From NCBI GenBank assembly GCA_018819105.1, contig JAHJQV010000028.1:1-64000 (forward strand): DNA of 64,000 nt, in the 5' to 3' direction. The position numbers were made by a program, and so were the translations under genes. This DNA comes from Gammaproteobacteria bacterium (GTDB taxonomy: Bacteria; Pseudomonadota; Gammaproteobacteria; Xanthomonadales; Wenzhouxiangellaceae). A model generated the notes under the pieces. That model saw only the letters and a program-made list of their open reading frames with translations. It did not search any database and was not told the DNA's origin. The first letter of the stretch is position 1, and every line of letters begins with the position of its first letter. This document shows positions 35,635-44,368 of the stretch, piece after piece.

Positions 35635-35784
35635 TACCATTGGCTAAGCTTGAATGCGTCAGATTCACAGGCATATCGATACAATAATGTTGACGCAGCA
35701 ATGGAATGGTGCAGTGTTTGTCACATCCGGTCCTGCCTGCGGTCGAATTAATAGCCATTCTAACCTCATGCCCAGACCGAAAAT

Positions 35785-36888
35785 ATGAAATCAACCCGGA
35801 GATTTATTCTTGTGGCAGTGGCTTTGCTGCTGCTGCTTGGCGGCCTGTTCGGCTGGAAGATGCTGCAGATCAAGCAACAGCAGGCGGCCATGAGCCAGCA
35901 GCCACCACCGGCCCAGGTGGAGGCCGCGGTGGTGACCAGTGAGCGCTGGCAGCGTTCGCTACAGGCCATCGGCAGCCTGCGTGCGGTCAACGGTGTGCGC
36001 GTGGCCAATGAAATCGCCGGGGTGGTGGACGCCATCCAGTTTGAGTCCGGCCAGTCGGTCGAGGCCGGTGATCTGCTGCTCACACTGGACAGCGAAACCG
36101 ATCAGGCGGCGCTGGACACCTTGCAGGCCGAGCAGCGACTGGCCGAGCAGCAATACCAGCGCTTTGCCGATCTGGTCAAGCAACGCGCCGCCTCGCAGGC
36201 TGATTTTGATGAAGCCAGGGCCAATCTGGATGCGGCGAAGGCGCGCGTGCACGAGCAGCAGGCCATTCTGGACAAGAAATCCATCCGTGCACCGTTCGCT
36301 GGTGTGGTGGGTTTGCGCCTGGTTGATCTGGGTCAGTTCCTGCAGGTGGGCACACCGATTGTCGAAATCGGCATGCTGAACCCGATTTATGTCGACTTCA
36401 CCATTCCTGAGCGCGATCTGCCGCTGGTGGCTGTCGGTGACCTGGTCGAGGTGAGTGTGGCGGCACAGCCGGATCGGGCCTTTTCCGGCAGCATTCTGGC
36501 GCTGGAAACCTCGGTCAATGCAGAAAGCCGCACCATGCTAATACGCGCCCAACTGGGCAATCCTGACCTGATATTGCGTCCCGGCATGTTTGCCAATGTG
36601 ACGGCCTACCAAAGCCGTTTTGATGAGGTGCTGACGGTGCCGAGAACGGCTATCTCATACAACACCTATGGTGATTTCGTGTTTGTCATCGAGCCCGGCA
36701 ATCAAGGCGGCAATGTGGTCAGGCGGCGCAGTGTCAGCACTGGTGCGGTCAGGGACGGGCGGGTTGCCATTGTTTCCGGGGTGCAGGAGGGTGAGCAGGT
36801 GGTCGCCGCCGGTCTGCTGCGCCTGCGCAACGAGCAGGCGGTACAGATCGTCAGTGACGACAACGCTGGTGGCGGAGCCAGCGACTGA
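35785..36888 (+). CDS. RND efflux periplasmic adaptor subunit
   Basis: 367 residues. An N-terminal membrane anchor (FILVAVALLLLLGGLFGWKM), a beta-barrel/lipoyl pair, and the coiled coil between (about residues 115-165, QRLAEQQYQRFADLVKQRAA). Typical motifs are IRAPFAGVVGLRLVDLGQFL and RAQLGNPDLILRPGMFANVT. It bridges the inner-membrane pump and an outer-membrane channel. It shares one base with the next gene, the permease. No TolC-type gene is present, so the exit duct must come from elsewhere. Confidence 0.92.
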   Translation: MKSTRRFILVAVALLLLLGGLFGWKMLQIKQQQAAMSQQPPPAQVEAAVVTSERWQRSLQAIGSLRAVNGVRVANEIAGVVDAIQFESGQSVEAGDLLLTLDSETDQAALDTLQAEQRLAEQQYQRFADLVKQRAASQADFDEARANLDAAKARVHEQQAILDKKSIRAPFAGVVGLRLVDLGQFLQVGTPIVEIGMLNPIYVDFTIPERDLPLVAVGDLVEVSVAAQPDRAFSGSILALETSVNAESRTMLIRAQLGNPDLILRPGMFANVTAYQSRFDEVLTVPRTAISYNTYGDFVFVIEPGNQGGNVVRRRSVSTGAVRDGRVAIVSGVQEGEQVVAAGLLRLRNEQAVQIVSDDNAGGGASD

Positions 36889-39800
36889 TGCGCTTTACTG
36901 ACATTTTCGTCCGTCGCCCGGTACTGGCGACGGTGGTCAGCCTGCTGATCCTGCTGCTGGGACTGCGCGCCATGCTGGAGCTGGAAGTGCGCCAGTATCC
37001 GGAACTGGAGAGCACCACGGTCACCGTCACCACGGCTTATCCCGGTGCCGATTCCGAGCTGGTCAAGGGCTTTGTCACCACACCGCTGCAGCAGGCCATT
37101 GCCGAAGCCGAGGGCATCGATTACCTGGCTTCCACCAGCACCCAGGGCGTGTCCACCATCGAGGCGCGCATGGTGCTCAACTACGATGCCAACGATGCGC
37201 TGGCGGAAATCCAGGCCAAGGTGGCCTCGCAACGCGACGTGCTGCCGGAGGCGGCGCGCGATCCGGTGATCACCTCCACCACCGGTGAAAGCACGGCGCT
37301 GATGTACATTTCGTTTTTCAGCGACAGCATCCAGGTGCCACAGATCACCGATTATCTGACCCGTGAGGTGCAGCCGCGACTGCAGGCACTGGCCGGGGTC
37401 GGCAAGGCGGAGCTGATGGGACGGACCTTTGCCCAGCGCATCTGGATCGATCCGCAGCGGCTGGCTGCCATCGACATGACCCCGCGCGATCTGGTCGACA
37501 TCCTGCTCAACAACAATTTCCTTGCCGGCATCGGCAGCACCCGCGATGAACTGGTGCGCATTGATCTGACCAGCAACACCGATGTCAGTGACCCGCAGCA
37601 GTTTCGCGAGCTGGTGATCAAGCAGACCAGCGACAGCATCATCCGGCTGGGCGATGTCGCACGCACCGAACTGGGTTCACAGACCTACGATTCCATCAAC
37701 AACTACAAGGGCCAGCCGGCCACCTACATTGCCATCGAGATCTCCCCCGGTGCCAACCCGCTGGATGTGGCGGCCCTGGTGCGGGCGGAACTGCCCGACA
37801 TCCGATCGCAACTGCCGGAAGGGTTGCAGGTTGAGTTGCCCTATGACGCGTCCGAATTCATCGACAGCTCGATCAAGGAAGTGATCAAGACACTGCTGGA
37901 GGCGGTGGTGATCGTTTTGCTGGTGGTGTTTTTGACGCTGGGCTCTCTGCGCGCAGCCATTGTGCCGTCGGTGGCGGTGCCGCTGTCGCTGATCGGCGGT
38001 GCGTTCATCATGCTGGCACTGGGCTTTTCGCTGAATCTGCTGACCCTGCTGGCGATGGTGCTGGCGATCGGACTGGTGGTGGACGATGCCATCATCATCG
38101 TCGAAAACGTGCACCGGCACATCGAGGACGGCGAGGACCGCTTCGACGCCGCGCTGCACGGTGCCCGTGAAATGGCCACCCCGGTGATAGCCATGACCAC
38201 CACGCTGGTGGCGGTGTATGCGCCGATCGGCTTCATGGGCGGACTGGTGGGCTCGTTGTTTACCGAATTTGCCTTTACCCTGGCCGGTGCTGTGCTGGTC
38301 TCGGGCGTGGTGGCACTGACGCTGTCGCCAATGCTGTCCGGCAAGATTCTCAAGCCGCATGGCACGCCGACCCGATTCGAAGGCTTCGTCGAGCGCAGTT
38401 TTGATCGACTTGCTGCGGCGTATCAGCGCGCGCTGGGTTTTGTGCTGCAGTCGGTTTGGGTGGTGGTGTTTTTTGCCGCCGTGCTGCTGGCATCGATCTG
38501 GTTCATGCTGCAGTTCAGCGAGAATGAACTGGCACCGCCGGAAGATCAGGGCATTCTGCTGTTTCAGGGCATTGCTCCGCAGACGGCCACACTGGAATAC
38601 ATGCAGGAGTATGCCGTGGACATGCAGCAGGCGTTCGAGCAGCTGCCCGGTTACGACGAGACCTTCATGCTGATTGGCTTGGGTGGTGGCAACACCATGT
38701 TCGGTGGCTTCAAGCTGAAACCGTGGGACCAGCGTGAGGTGTCGCAGTTCGAGGTCGAGCCGCAGATGCAGCAGGCCATGTCGGCGATCACCGGTATGCG
38801 CATCTCGGTGTTTTCCCGACCGCCCATCCCCGGTGCCGGCGATGGTCTGCCGGTGCAGTTCGTGATCAGCTCCGGCAAGTCCTATGAGGAAATCAGCGCC
38901 GTTGCCGACGAACTGCTGGGACGCGCCATGGGCAGCGGCAATTTCATGTTTTTGCAGAAATCCATTGATATCGACCGTCCGGTCAGCAAGATCGTGATCG
39001 ATCGCGAGCGTGCTGCCGACCTGGGATTGTCCATGGGTGACATCGGCCGTTCGCTGGCGAACATGCTGGGCGGTGGTTACATCAATCGCTTCAACATGCA
39101 GGGGCGATCGTATGAGGTGATCCCGCAGGTGGAGCGCTCCGCACGCGCCACCCTGGAGGACCTGAAAAATTACTACATTCGCGCCGATTCAGGTCAGTTG
39201 ATTGCGCTCAGCAACGTGGTCGATTTCGAGCAGGTGGTGGAACCGTCCTCACGCACCCAGCACAATCAGCTCAATGCCATTGCGCTGGAGGGTGTGCTGC
39301 GGCCGGGCGTTTCCATGGGGGCGGCCACGGGGTTTCTGGAACAGACTGCCGCCGAGATTTTCCCCACCGGCTTCAATGTTGATTACAAGGGGCAGTCACG
39401 CCAGTTCAAGCAGCAGGGCAGTGCGCTGCTGATCACCTTCTTTCTCTCACTGCTGGTGATCTATCTGGTGCTGGCGGCGCAGTTCGAGAGCTGGCGGGAT
39501 CCGCTGATCATTCTGGTCACGGTGCCGCTGTCGGTGGCCGGTGCCATGGCGTTCATCATGCTGGGTGCGGCCAGCATGAACATCTACACCCAGGTTGGAC
39601 TGATCACGCTGATTGGTGTGGTGAGCAAAAACGGCATTCTGATCGTGGAGTTCGCCAACCAGCTGCAGGCGCAGAAGCAACTGGACAAGCTGGATGCCGT
39701 CATTGAGGCAGCCGCCATTCGGCTGCGGCCGATTCTGATGACTTCGGTGGCGCTGGTGGTGGCGATGGTGCCACTGCTGATCGCCTCCGGGCCTGGGGCC

Positions 39801-39935
39801 GAAAGCCGTTTTGCCATCGGCCTGACCATTGCCACCGGACTGGGCATTGGCACCTTGCTCACGGTGTTTGTACTGCCGGCCTTTTACTGTCTGCTGGCTG
39901 GTGATCATCGTCAGCGCGAGCCTGAGGTGAACTAA
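36888..39935 (+). CDS. RND multidrug efflux permease (HAE1 type)
   Basis: 1015 residues, 12 spans with two large periplasmic loops. It begins MRFTDIFVRRPVLATVVSLL. TM4 carries the proton-relay acids in VLAIGLVVDDAIIIVENVHR, and the second half has VVSKNGILIVEFANQLQAQK. This is a proton-driven exporter of the MexF/AcrB kind. It forms an operon with the adaptor just upstream. Substrates cannot be told from sequence; there is no adjacent regulator. Confidence 0.94.
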   Translation: MRFTDIFVRRPVLATVVSLLILLLGLRAMLELEVRQYPELESTTVTVTTAYPGADSELVKGFVTTPLQQAIAEAEGIDYLASTSTQGVSTIEARMVLNYDANDALAEIQAKVASQRDVLPEAARDPVITSTTGESTALMYISFFSDSIQVPQITDYLTREVQPRLQALAGVGKAELMGRTFAQRIWIDPQRLAAIDMTPRDLVDILLNNNFLAGIGSTRDELVRIDLTSNTDVSDPQQFRELVIKQTSDSIIRLGDVARTELGSQTYDSINNYKGQPATYIAIEISPGANPLDVAALVRAELPDIRSQLPEGLQVELPYDASEFIDSSIKEVIKTLLEAVVIVLLVVFLTLGSLRAAIVPSVAVPLSLIGGAFIMLALGFSLNLLTLLAMVLAIGLVVDDAIIIVENVHRHIEDGEDRFDAALHGAREMATPVIAMTTTLVAVYAPIGFMGGLVGSLFTEFAFTLAGAVLVSGVVALTLSPMLSGKILKPHGTPTRFEGFVERSFDRLAAAYQRALGFVLQSVWVVVFFAAVLLASIWFMLQFSENELAPPEDQGILLFQGIAPQTATLEYMQEYAVDMQQAFEQLPGYDETFMLIGLGGGNTMFGGFKLKPWDQREVSQFEVEPQMQQAMSAITGMRISVFSRPPIPGAGDGLPVQFVISSGKSYEEISAVADELLGRAMGSGNFMFLQKSIDIDRPVSKIVIDRERAADLGLSMGDIGRSLANMLGGGYINRFNMQGRSYEVIPQVERSARATLEDLKNYYIRADSGQLIALSNVVDFEQVVEPSSRTQHNQLNAIALEGVLRPGVSMGAATGFLEQTAAEIFPTGFNVDYKGQSRQFKQQGSALLITFFLSLLVIYLVLAAQFESWRDPLIILVTVPLSVAGAMAFIMLGAASMNIYTQVGLITLIGVVSKNGILIVEFANQLQAQKQLDKLDAVIEAAAIRLRPILMTSVALVVAMVPLLIASGPGAESRFAIGLTIATGLGIGTLLTVFVLPAFYCLLAGDHRQREPEVN

Positions 39936-39992
39936 GGCTGCATCCAGGTTGCGGGCAAACACTAAAAGCGTTCGGGATGCGGGCTAACAGCA

Positions 39993-40021
39993 TTGCCGAT
40001 GCGGGTCATCGCAGCTATAAT
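39993..40021 (+). promoter_or_regulatory. Predicted promoter of tRNA-Lys
   Basis: TTGCCG at 39993-39998 and TATAAT at 40016-40021 are 17 bp apart, 32 bp before the tRNA. The perfect -10 and spacing fit a strong stable-RNA promoter. Confidence 0.6.
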
Positions 40022-40053
40022 GCTCGATCCCGTAATCCGGGAAGCATCCTGAC

Positions 40054-40129
40054 GGGTCGTTAGCTCAGTTGGTAGAGCACTGGACTTTTAATCCATTGGT
40101 CGTAGGTTCGAGCCCTACACGACCCACCA
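40054..40129 (+). tRNA. tRNA-Lys (anticodon UUU), CCA encoded
   Basis: 76 nt including the encoded CCA. Acceptor GGGTCGT pairs with ACGACCC; the D arm contains AGCTCAGTTGGTAGAGC, the anticodon loop is CTTTTAA with TTT at the centre, and the T arm has GGTTCGAGCC. It is very close to the E. coli tRNA-Lys sequence. It stands alone between the RND permease and ndh, with its own predicted promoter. Confidence 0.97.
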
Positions 40130-40451
40130 TTTCAAATCTGTATCCTGCCCGATGCGCTGGCGCTTATCGGGCCTGCTTGCTTAGCGGCGCGTCATGCCGT
40201 TTCGCTTGAGCTTATGCAACCCGATCTGCGAAATCTATGTAAGCTGCGGCTTATGCATTCCCGACGTTGCTTGCGGTGATTTGCTTTGCCCGATGAGCTG
40301 GCGCTTACCGGGCCTACTTGCTTAGCGGCGTTTCGCTCGGTCACGAATCCTCAACGTACTGTCAAGTACGCCTGCGGTTCGTTCGGTCGTGAAACACCAC
40401 AGCTACAGGCACTGGCAGCATCTCGCGACGTCGACTCATGAATAATGCGGG
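40130..40451. repeat. Intergenic region with two REP-like hairpins
   Basis: 322 bp with no gene. Two hairpins of the form GCCCGAT-GMGC-TG-GCGCTTAYCGGGC lie at 40147-40172 and 40288-40313, each followed by a shared CTTGCTTAGCGGCG. They resemble bacterial REP palindromes. The first lies just after the tRNA and may help end its transcript. Around 40330-40395 is a GTTTCGCTCGGTCACGAATC / GTTCGGTCGTGAAAC imperfect palindrome like the one inside 35424-35634, and the right end repeats that element's terminus. Confidence 0.65.
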
Positions 40452-41840
40452 CTAGTGAAGTTTCAGCTTCGGCCGGATCACCCGGTTGACGCGTCCGATG
40501 ATCACCAGCATGACGCCCTTGAACCAGCCATGTATGGCGAACAGGTGCATGCGATACAGCGACATGTAGACCAGTCGTGCAAGGCGTCCTTCCACCGCCA
40601 TGCGCCCGCCCACCAGATTGCCCATCAGTGAGCCCACGGTGGAGAAGCGGCTCAATGAAACCAGCGAGCCGTGATCGTGATAGACGAAGGCGCGCAACGG
40701 ACGCTGCGCCATCTGCCGCTGCAGGTTGTGAAACACCGTGTCCGCCATCTGATGGGCGGCCTGCGCCCTAGGCGGTACCGGTCGTTTTTCGCCGTCGGGA
40801 ATGAAGGCACAGCAATCGCCGATGGCATAGATGCGCTCATCACGGGTGGTCTGCAGGGTCGGTCGCACCAGCAGCTGGTTGTTGTGGTTGGTTTCCAGGC
40901 CGTTGATGTGGTCAAGAAAATCCGGCGCCTTGACGCCGGCGGCCCAGACTTTCAATTCCGCAGGAATGCGCTCACCAGCGCCGGTGATCACTGCCTCGGC
41001 GGTGACTTCGGTCACGCGCATGCCGGCCAGTACACGCACACCCAGCGCTTCCAATTCGGCGTGTGCCGCCTCGGCCAGTTTTTCCGGCAGCGCCGGCAGT
41101 ATTCTCGGGCCGGCTTCGATCAGCGTGATGATGAGTCGGCTTTCATCAAAAATCTCCAGCCCGTAATGGCGCAGCGCACCGGCAGCGTTGTACAGTTCCG
41201 CCGCCAGCTCCACCCCGGTGGCACCGCCGCCGACAATGGCCACGCGCACTCTGGCATCGGCATCGGCATCGTTGACCATGGTGCGGGACACGCGCAGGCA
41301 CTGATTCAGCAGCTTTTGCCGGAACCGGTCAGCCTGCGGCCGGTTGTCCAGCGTCAGGCAGTGATCGGCCACTCCCGGCGTCTTGAAATCGTTGGACACC
41401 GAGCCGATGGCCATGACCAGATAATCATAACGGATGCGATGTCGCTCCATGATCATGCTGCCGTCGTCGTCATAGATCGGCTCGATGATTACCTGACGGT
41501 TGACCCGGTCGATGTTTTCCAGGGTACCGAGAAAAAAGCGGAATCGATTGCGATGGCCATGGCTGCGATAACCGACCTCGTCCAGATTGGCGTCCAGCGA
41601 GCCGGCGGCCACTTCATGCAAAAGCGGTTTCCAGATGTGCGTGGGATAGCGGTCGATCAGGATGATGTCGTAATCGCGGTTGCCGTATTTGCGGCCCAGC
41701 CGGGTGACCAGCTCCAGACCACCGGCACCACCGCCGACCACCACGATCTGGGTTTTTTTGCTGCTCGCCGCTGGCATGTTGGCGGGCTCACTGATGGGCT
41801 TGTTGCCGGGTTGCGTAGTGCTGGATGCTGAACTGGTCAA
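40452..41840 (-). CDS. ndh: Type II NADH dehydrogenase
   Basis: 462 residues. FAD-binding motif VVVGGGAGGLELVTRLGRKY at the N-terminus and a second dinucleotide motif RVAIVGGGATGVELAAELYN, with LVMAIGSVSNDFKTPGVADH and IYAIGDCCAF typical of Ndh. A C-terminal hydrophobic segment (RMHLFAIHGWFKGVMLVIIG) allows membrane attachment. It passes electrons from NADH to quinone without pumping protons, feeding the terminal oxidases. Confidence 0.92.
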   Translation of the reverse strand: MTSSASSTTQPGNKPISEPANMPAASSKKTQIVVVGGGAGGLELVTRLGRKYGNRDYDIILIDRYPTHIWKPLLHEVAAGSLDANLDEVGYRSHGHRNRFRFFLGTLENIDRVNRQVIIEPIYDDDGSMIMERHRIRYDYLVMAIGSVSNDFKTPGVADHCLTLDNRPQADRFRQKLLNQCLRVSRTMVNDADADARVRVAIVGGGATGVELAAELYNAAGALRHYGLEIFDESRLIITLIEAGPRILPALPEKLAEAAHAELEALGVRVLAGMRVTEVTAEAVITGAGERIPAELKVWAAGVKAPDFLDHINGLETNHNNQLLVRPTLQTTRDERIYAIGDCCAFIPDGEKRPVPPRAQAAHQMADTVFHNLQRQMAQRPLRAFVYHDHGSLVSLSRFSTVGSLMGNLVGGRMAVEGRLARLVYMSLYRMHLFAIHGWFKGVMLVIIGRVNRVIRPKLKLH

Positions 41841-41960
41841 GACGGATGTTCCTTTGCTGGTGATGACACACGGGCATCATGGCATGATCACAATACTGAT
41901 CACGCCGGATCATTCGATCACGGGGTGATGGTGGGTTTATGCATACGATAAACTATCGTC

Positions 41961-42992
41961 ATGAACTTTAGAAGCGACAACGAAGGACCGGTGGCCGATG
42001 CCATTCTGCAGGCCATGGTTTCGGCCAACGCCGGCACCGCACAGGGCTATGCCGAGGACCATTACTCGGCCCAGCTGGATGCGCATTTCAGCGAACTGTT
42101 CGAAACCGCGACCACGGTGTTGCCAATGGTCACCGGCACAGCCGGCAATGCCATTGCGCTGGCGGAAATGTGTCCGCCCTGGGGCAGCGTGGTGTGTCAT
42201 CAGCACGCGCACATTCATGAAGACGAATGCGGCGCACCGGAATTCTTCAACCCCGGCTGCAAACTGATGCCGCTGGGCGGCGCAGCCGGACGCATTGATC
42301 CCGGAGAACTGGCCTGCTGGCTGGCCGGTCAGGGCAGTCATGGCGTGCATCAGAACCTGCCGTCAGTGCTCAGCCTGACCCAGGCCACCGAGGCGGGCAC
42401 GGTGTATGCGCCGGCACAGATTGGCGCGCTCAGCGAGATCGCCCGCGGCCACGACATGCACGTACACATGGATGGCGCAAGATTTGCCAATGCCGTGGCA
42501 GCACTGCAGCGCAGCCCTGCCGAGATGACCTGGCGTGCCGGGGTCGATGTGCTCACATTCGGTGCCAGCAAGAACGGCTGCATGGCGGCTGAGGCGCTGC
42601 TGGTGTTCGGACATCCGGAATGGCTGGTTGGCATGCGGCGGCGGCGCAAGCGGGCGGGGCACCTGCTCAGCAAGATGCGCTATGTGTCTGCCCAGTTGCT
42701 GGCCTATCTGCGAGACGATTTGTGGCTTGAGCTTGCGCGTACGGCCAATGGGCATGCGGCCAGTGTTGCCGCCGCCATCGCTGCCCATCCCAGTGCGGAA
42801 CTGCTGTGGCCGGTTGAGGCCAATGAGGTATTTCTGCGCTGGCCTGCAGACAAGCTGGATCAGCTGGCGACAGCCGGGGTCGGTTTTCATCGCTGGCCCG
42901 GTGGCAACGACCGCGCCCGTCTGGTGTTTTCCTGCAGCCACAGCGAGGATGAGGTCAAGGCTTTGTGTCAGGCCCTGGCTGCGATCGTCTAA
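41961..42992 (+). CDS. Low-specificity threonine aldolase family protein
   Basis: 343 residues of the fold-type I PLP family. It starts MNFRSDNEGPVADAILQAM, with VTGTAGNAIALAEM, VCHQHAHIHEDECGAPEFF, HMDGARFANAVAAL and the PLP lysine in FGASKNGCMAAEALLVF. It cleaves threonine or allo-threonine to glycine and acetaldehyde in the cytoplasm. It is divergent from ndh, with about 120 bp between them that should hold both promoters. Confidence 0.9.
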   Translation: MNFRSDNEGPVADAILQAMVSANAGTAQGYAEDHYSAQLDAHFSELFETATTVLPMVTGTAGNAIALAEMCPPWGSVVCHQHAHIHEDECGAPEFFNPGCKLMPLGGAAGRIDPGELACWLAGQGSHGVHQNLPSVLSLTQATEAGTVYAPAQIGALSEIARGHDMHVHMDGARFANAVAALQRSPAEMTWRAGVDVLTFGASKNGCMAAEALLVFGHPEWLVGMRRRRKRAGHLLSKMRYVSAQLLAYLRDDLWLELARTANGHAASVAAAIAAHPSAELLWPVEANEVFLRWPADKLDQLATAGVGFHRWPGGNDRARLVFSCSHSEDEVKALCQALAAIV

Positions 42993-43035
42993 GGCTACTC
43001 AGCGGCTGGCTGGCGGTGCTCAAGTGTCCAGACGC

Positions 43036-43467
43036 TCAGGCATCATGGGCAAAAATGCTGGCGTCATCGCGAAACGATTTGAACTCCAGTGCATTGCCGC
43101 TGGGATCCACGATAAAAAAGGTCGCCTGTTCGCCGGTCTTGCCGGCGAAGCGGATGCCGGGTTCGATCAGCCAGCGCACCGCATCGTTTTGTTGCAGCCG
43201 TTCGCTGAGCTCATGCCATTGCTGCCAGTCCAGGATCACACCGAAATGTCGCACCGGCACCTGTTTGCCATCCACGTCGTTGGTGGCAGGCTGCTGGTCG
43301 CTGGCGAGGTGCGCGGTGAGCTGGTGACCAAAAAAATTGAAATCGATCCAGTGGGCGCTGCGGCGTCCGATGCTGCAACCGAGCAATCCGGCATAGAACA
43401 CTTCGCTGGCGCTGAGATCATGCACCGGAATGGCAAGGTGAAACGGGCGCAGGGCAGGCGTCGACAT
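43036..43467 (-). CDS. VOC (glyoxalase-fold) family protein
   Basis: 143 residues: [60 protein letters not shown] and [18 protein letters not shown]. Two beta-alpha-beta-beta-beta halves with His and Glu at metal-binding positions place it in the vicinal oxygen chelate superfamily, probably a dioxygenase-like or unknown member. Substrate not predictable. It lies 14 bp after prmC on the same strand. Confidence 0.8.
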   Translation of the reverse strand: MSTPALRPFHLAIPVHDLSASEVFYAGLLGCSIGRRSAHWIDFNFFGHQLTAHLASDQQPATNDVDGKQVPVRHFGVILDWQQWHELSERLQQNDAVRWLIEPGIRFAGKTGEQATFFIVDPSGNALEFKSFRDDASIFAHDA

Positions 43468-43481
43468 GAGTTGATTCCGGT

Positions 43482-44354
43482 TTATTGATCAGGCTGATAT
43501 TGTGCCACGATCACGCGCGCAATTCCGGCCAGATCATCGTGTGTGCGAAGCTGCTGCCAGTGCGTCGCAGCGAACAGCTGTAGCAGCCGATCACGCTGAT
43601 CATGACCATGTTCCAGCAACAGCCAGCCGCCTGCCTGCAAGTGTTCTGCGGCACCAGCGATGATGGCGCGGTAGCTGGCCAGATCATCCGCACCCGGTGT
43701 CAGTGCCAGCTGCGGCTCATGCCTGCAGTCGCCCTGCAGCAGATGCACGTCGTCGGCAGCCACGTAAGGCGGGTTGCTGACGATCAGTTCGAATGGCTGC
43801 CGTGCTGGCTGCTGCGTTGCCGGCAATGCCTGATACCAGCTGCCCTGATACCACTTTACCCGCGCATCCAGGCCATGTTGGCGGGCATTGGCGGCGGCCA
43901 GCCTGAGCGCATCGGCAGACAGGTCAGTGGCCACAGCGTGCAGCTGCGCACGCTGGTTGAGCAGCGCCAGTGCAATCGCACCGGAGCCGGTTCCCAGATC
44001 CAGTACGCGGGCGACTGCAGTCGCGGGCAACAGCGACAACGCCAGATCCACCAGCAGCTCGGTTTCCGGGCGCGGGATCAGCACTGCCGGATTGACCTGT
44101 AGCTGCAGACCGTAAAATTCGCGCCAGCCAACAATGTAGGCCAGCGGCTGGCCGCTGGCGCGACGTTGCAGAGCCTGAGAGTAGGCAGCATGCTGGGAAG
44201 CGCTCAGCAGTACATCATCGTGAGCAATCAGATGACTGCTGTCACAGTCCAGCACACTGGCCAGCAGGCTGCGCGCTTCCAGCGCGGCCACGTCGCTGAT
44301 GCCACGCAGTTGCTGTTGGCCTGCAGTCAGTGCTGCGGCGATGCTGGTTGGCAT
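43482..44354 (-). CDS. prmC: Release factor glutamine methyltransferase
   Basis: 290 residues. The N-terminal helical part includes [20 protein letters not shown] and [20 protein letters not shown], then the SAM site [20 protein letters not shown] and the catalytic [16 protein letters not shown]. It methylates the GGQ glutamine of RF1 and RF2. It is usually beside prfA, which is not here. It lies 14 bp after the RND permease stop. Confidence 0.93.
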   Translation of the reverse strand: MPTSIAAALTAGQQQLRGISDVAALEARSLLASVLDCDSSHLIAHDDVLLSASQHAAYSQALQRRASGQPLAYIVGWREFYGLQLQVNPAVLIPRPETELLVDLALSLLPATAVARVLDLGTGSGAIALALLNQRAQLHAVATDLSADALRLAAANARQHGLDARVKWYQGSWYQALPATQQPARQPFELIVSNPPYVAADDVHLLQGDCRHEPQLALTPGADDLASYRAIIAGAAEHLQAGGWLLLEHGHDQRDRLLQLFAATHWQQLRTHDDLAGIARVIVAQYQPDQ

Positions 44355-44368
44355 GACAGCGACGTCAA

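Noticed and set aside
40671-41831. 386-codon plus-strand open frame opposite ndh
   Set aside because: Antisense of a gene with two clear dinucleotide-binding motifs.
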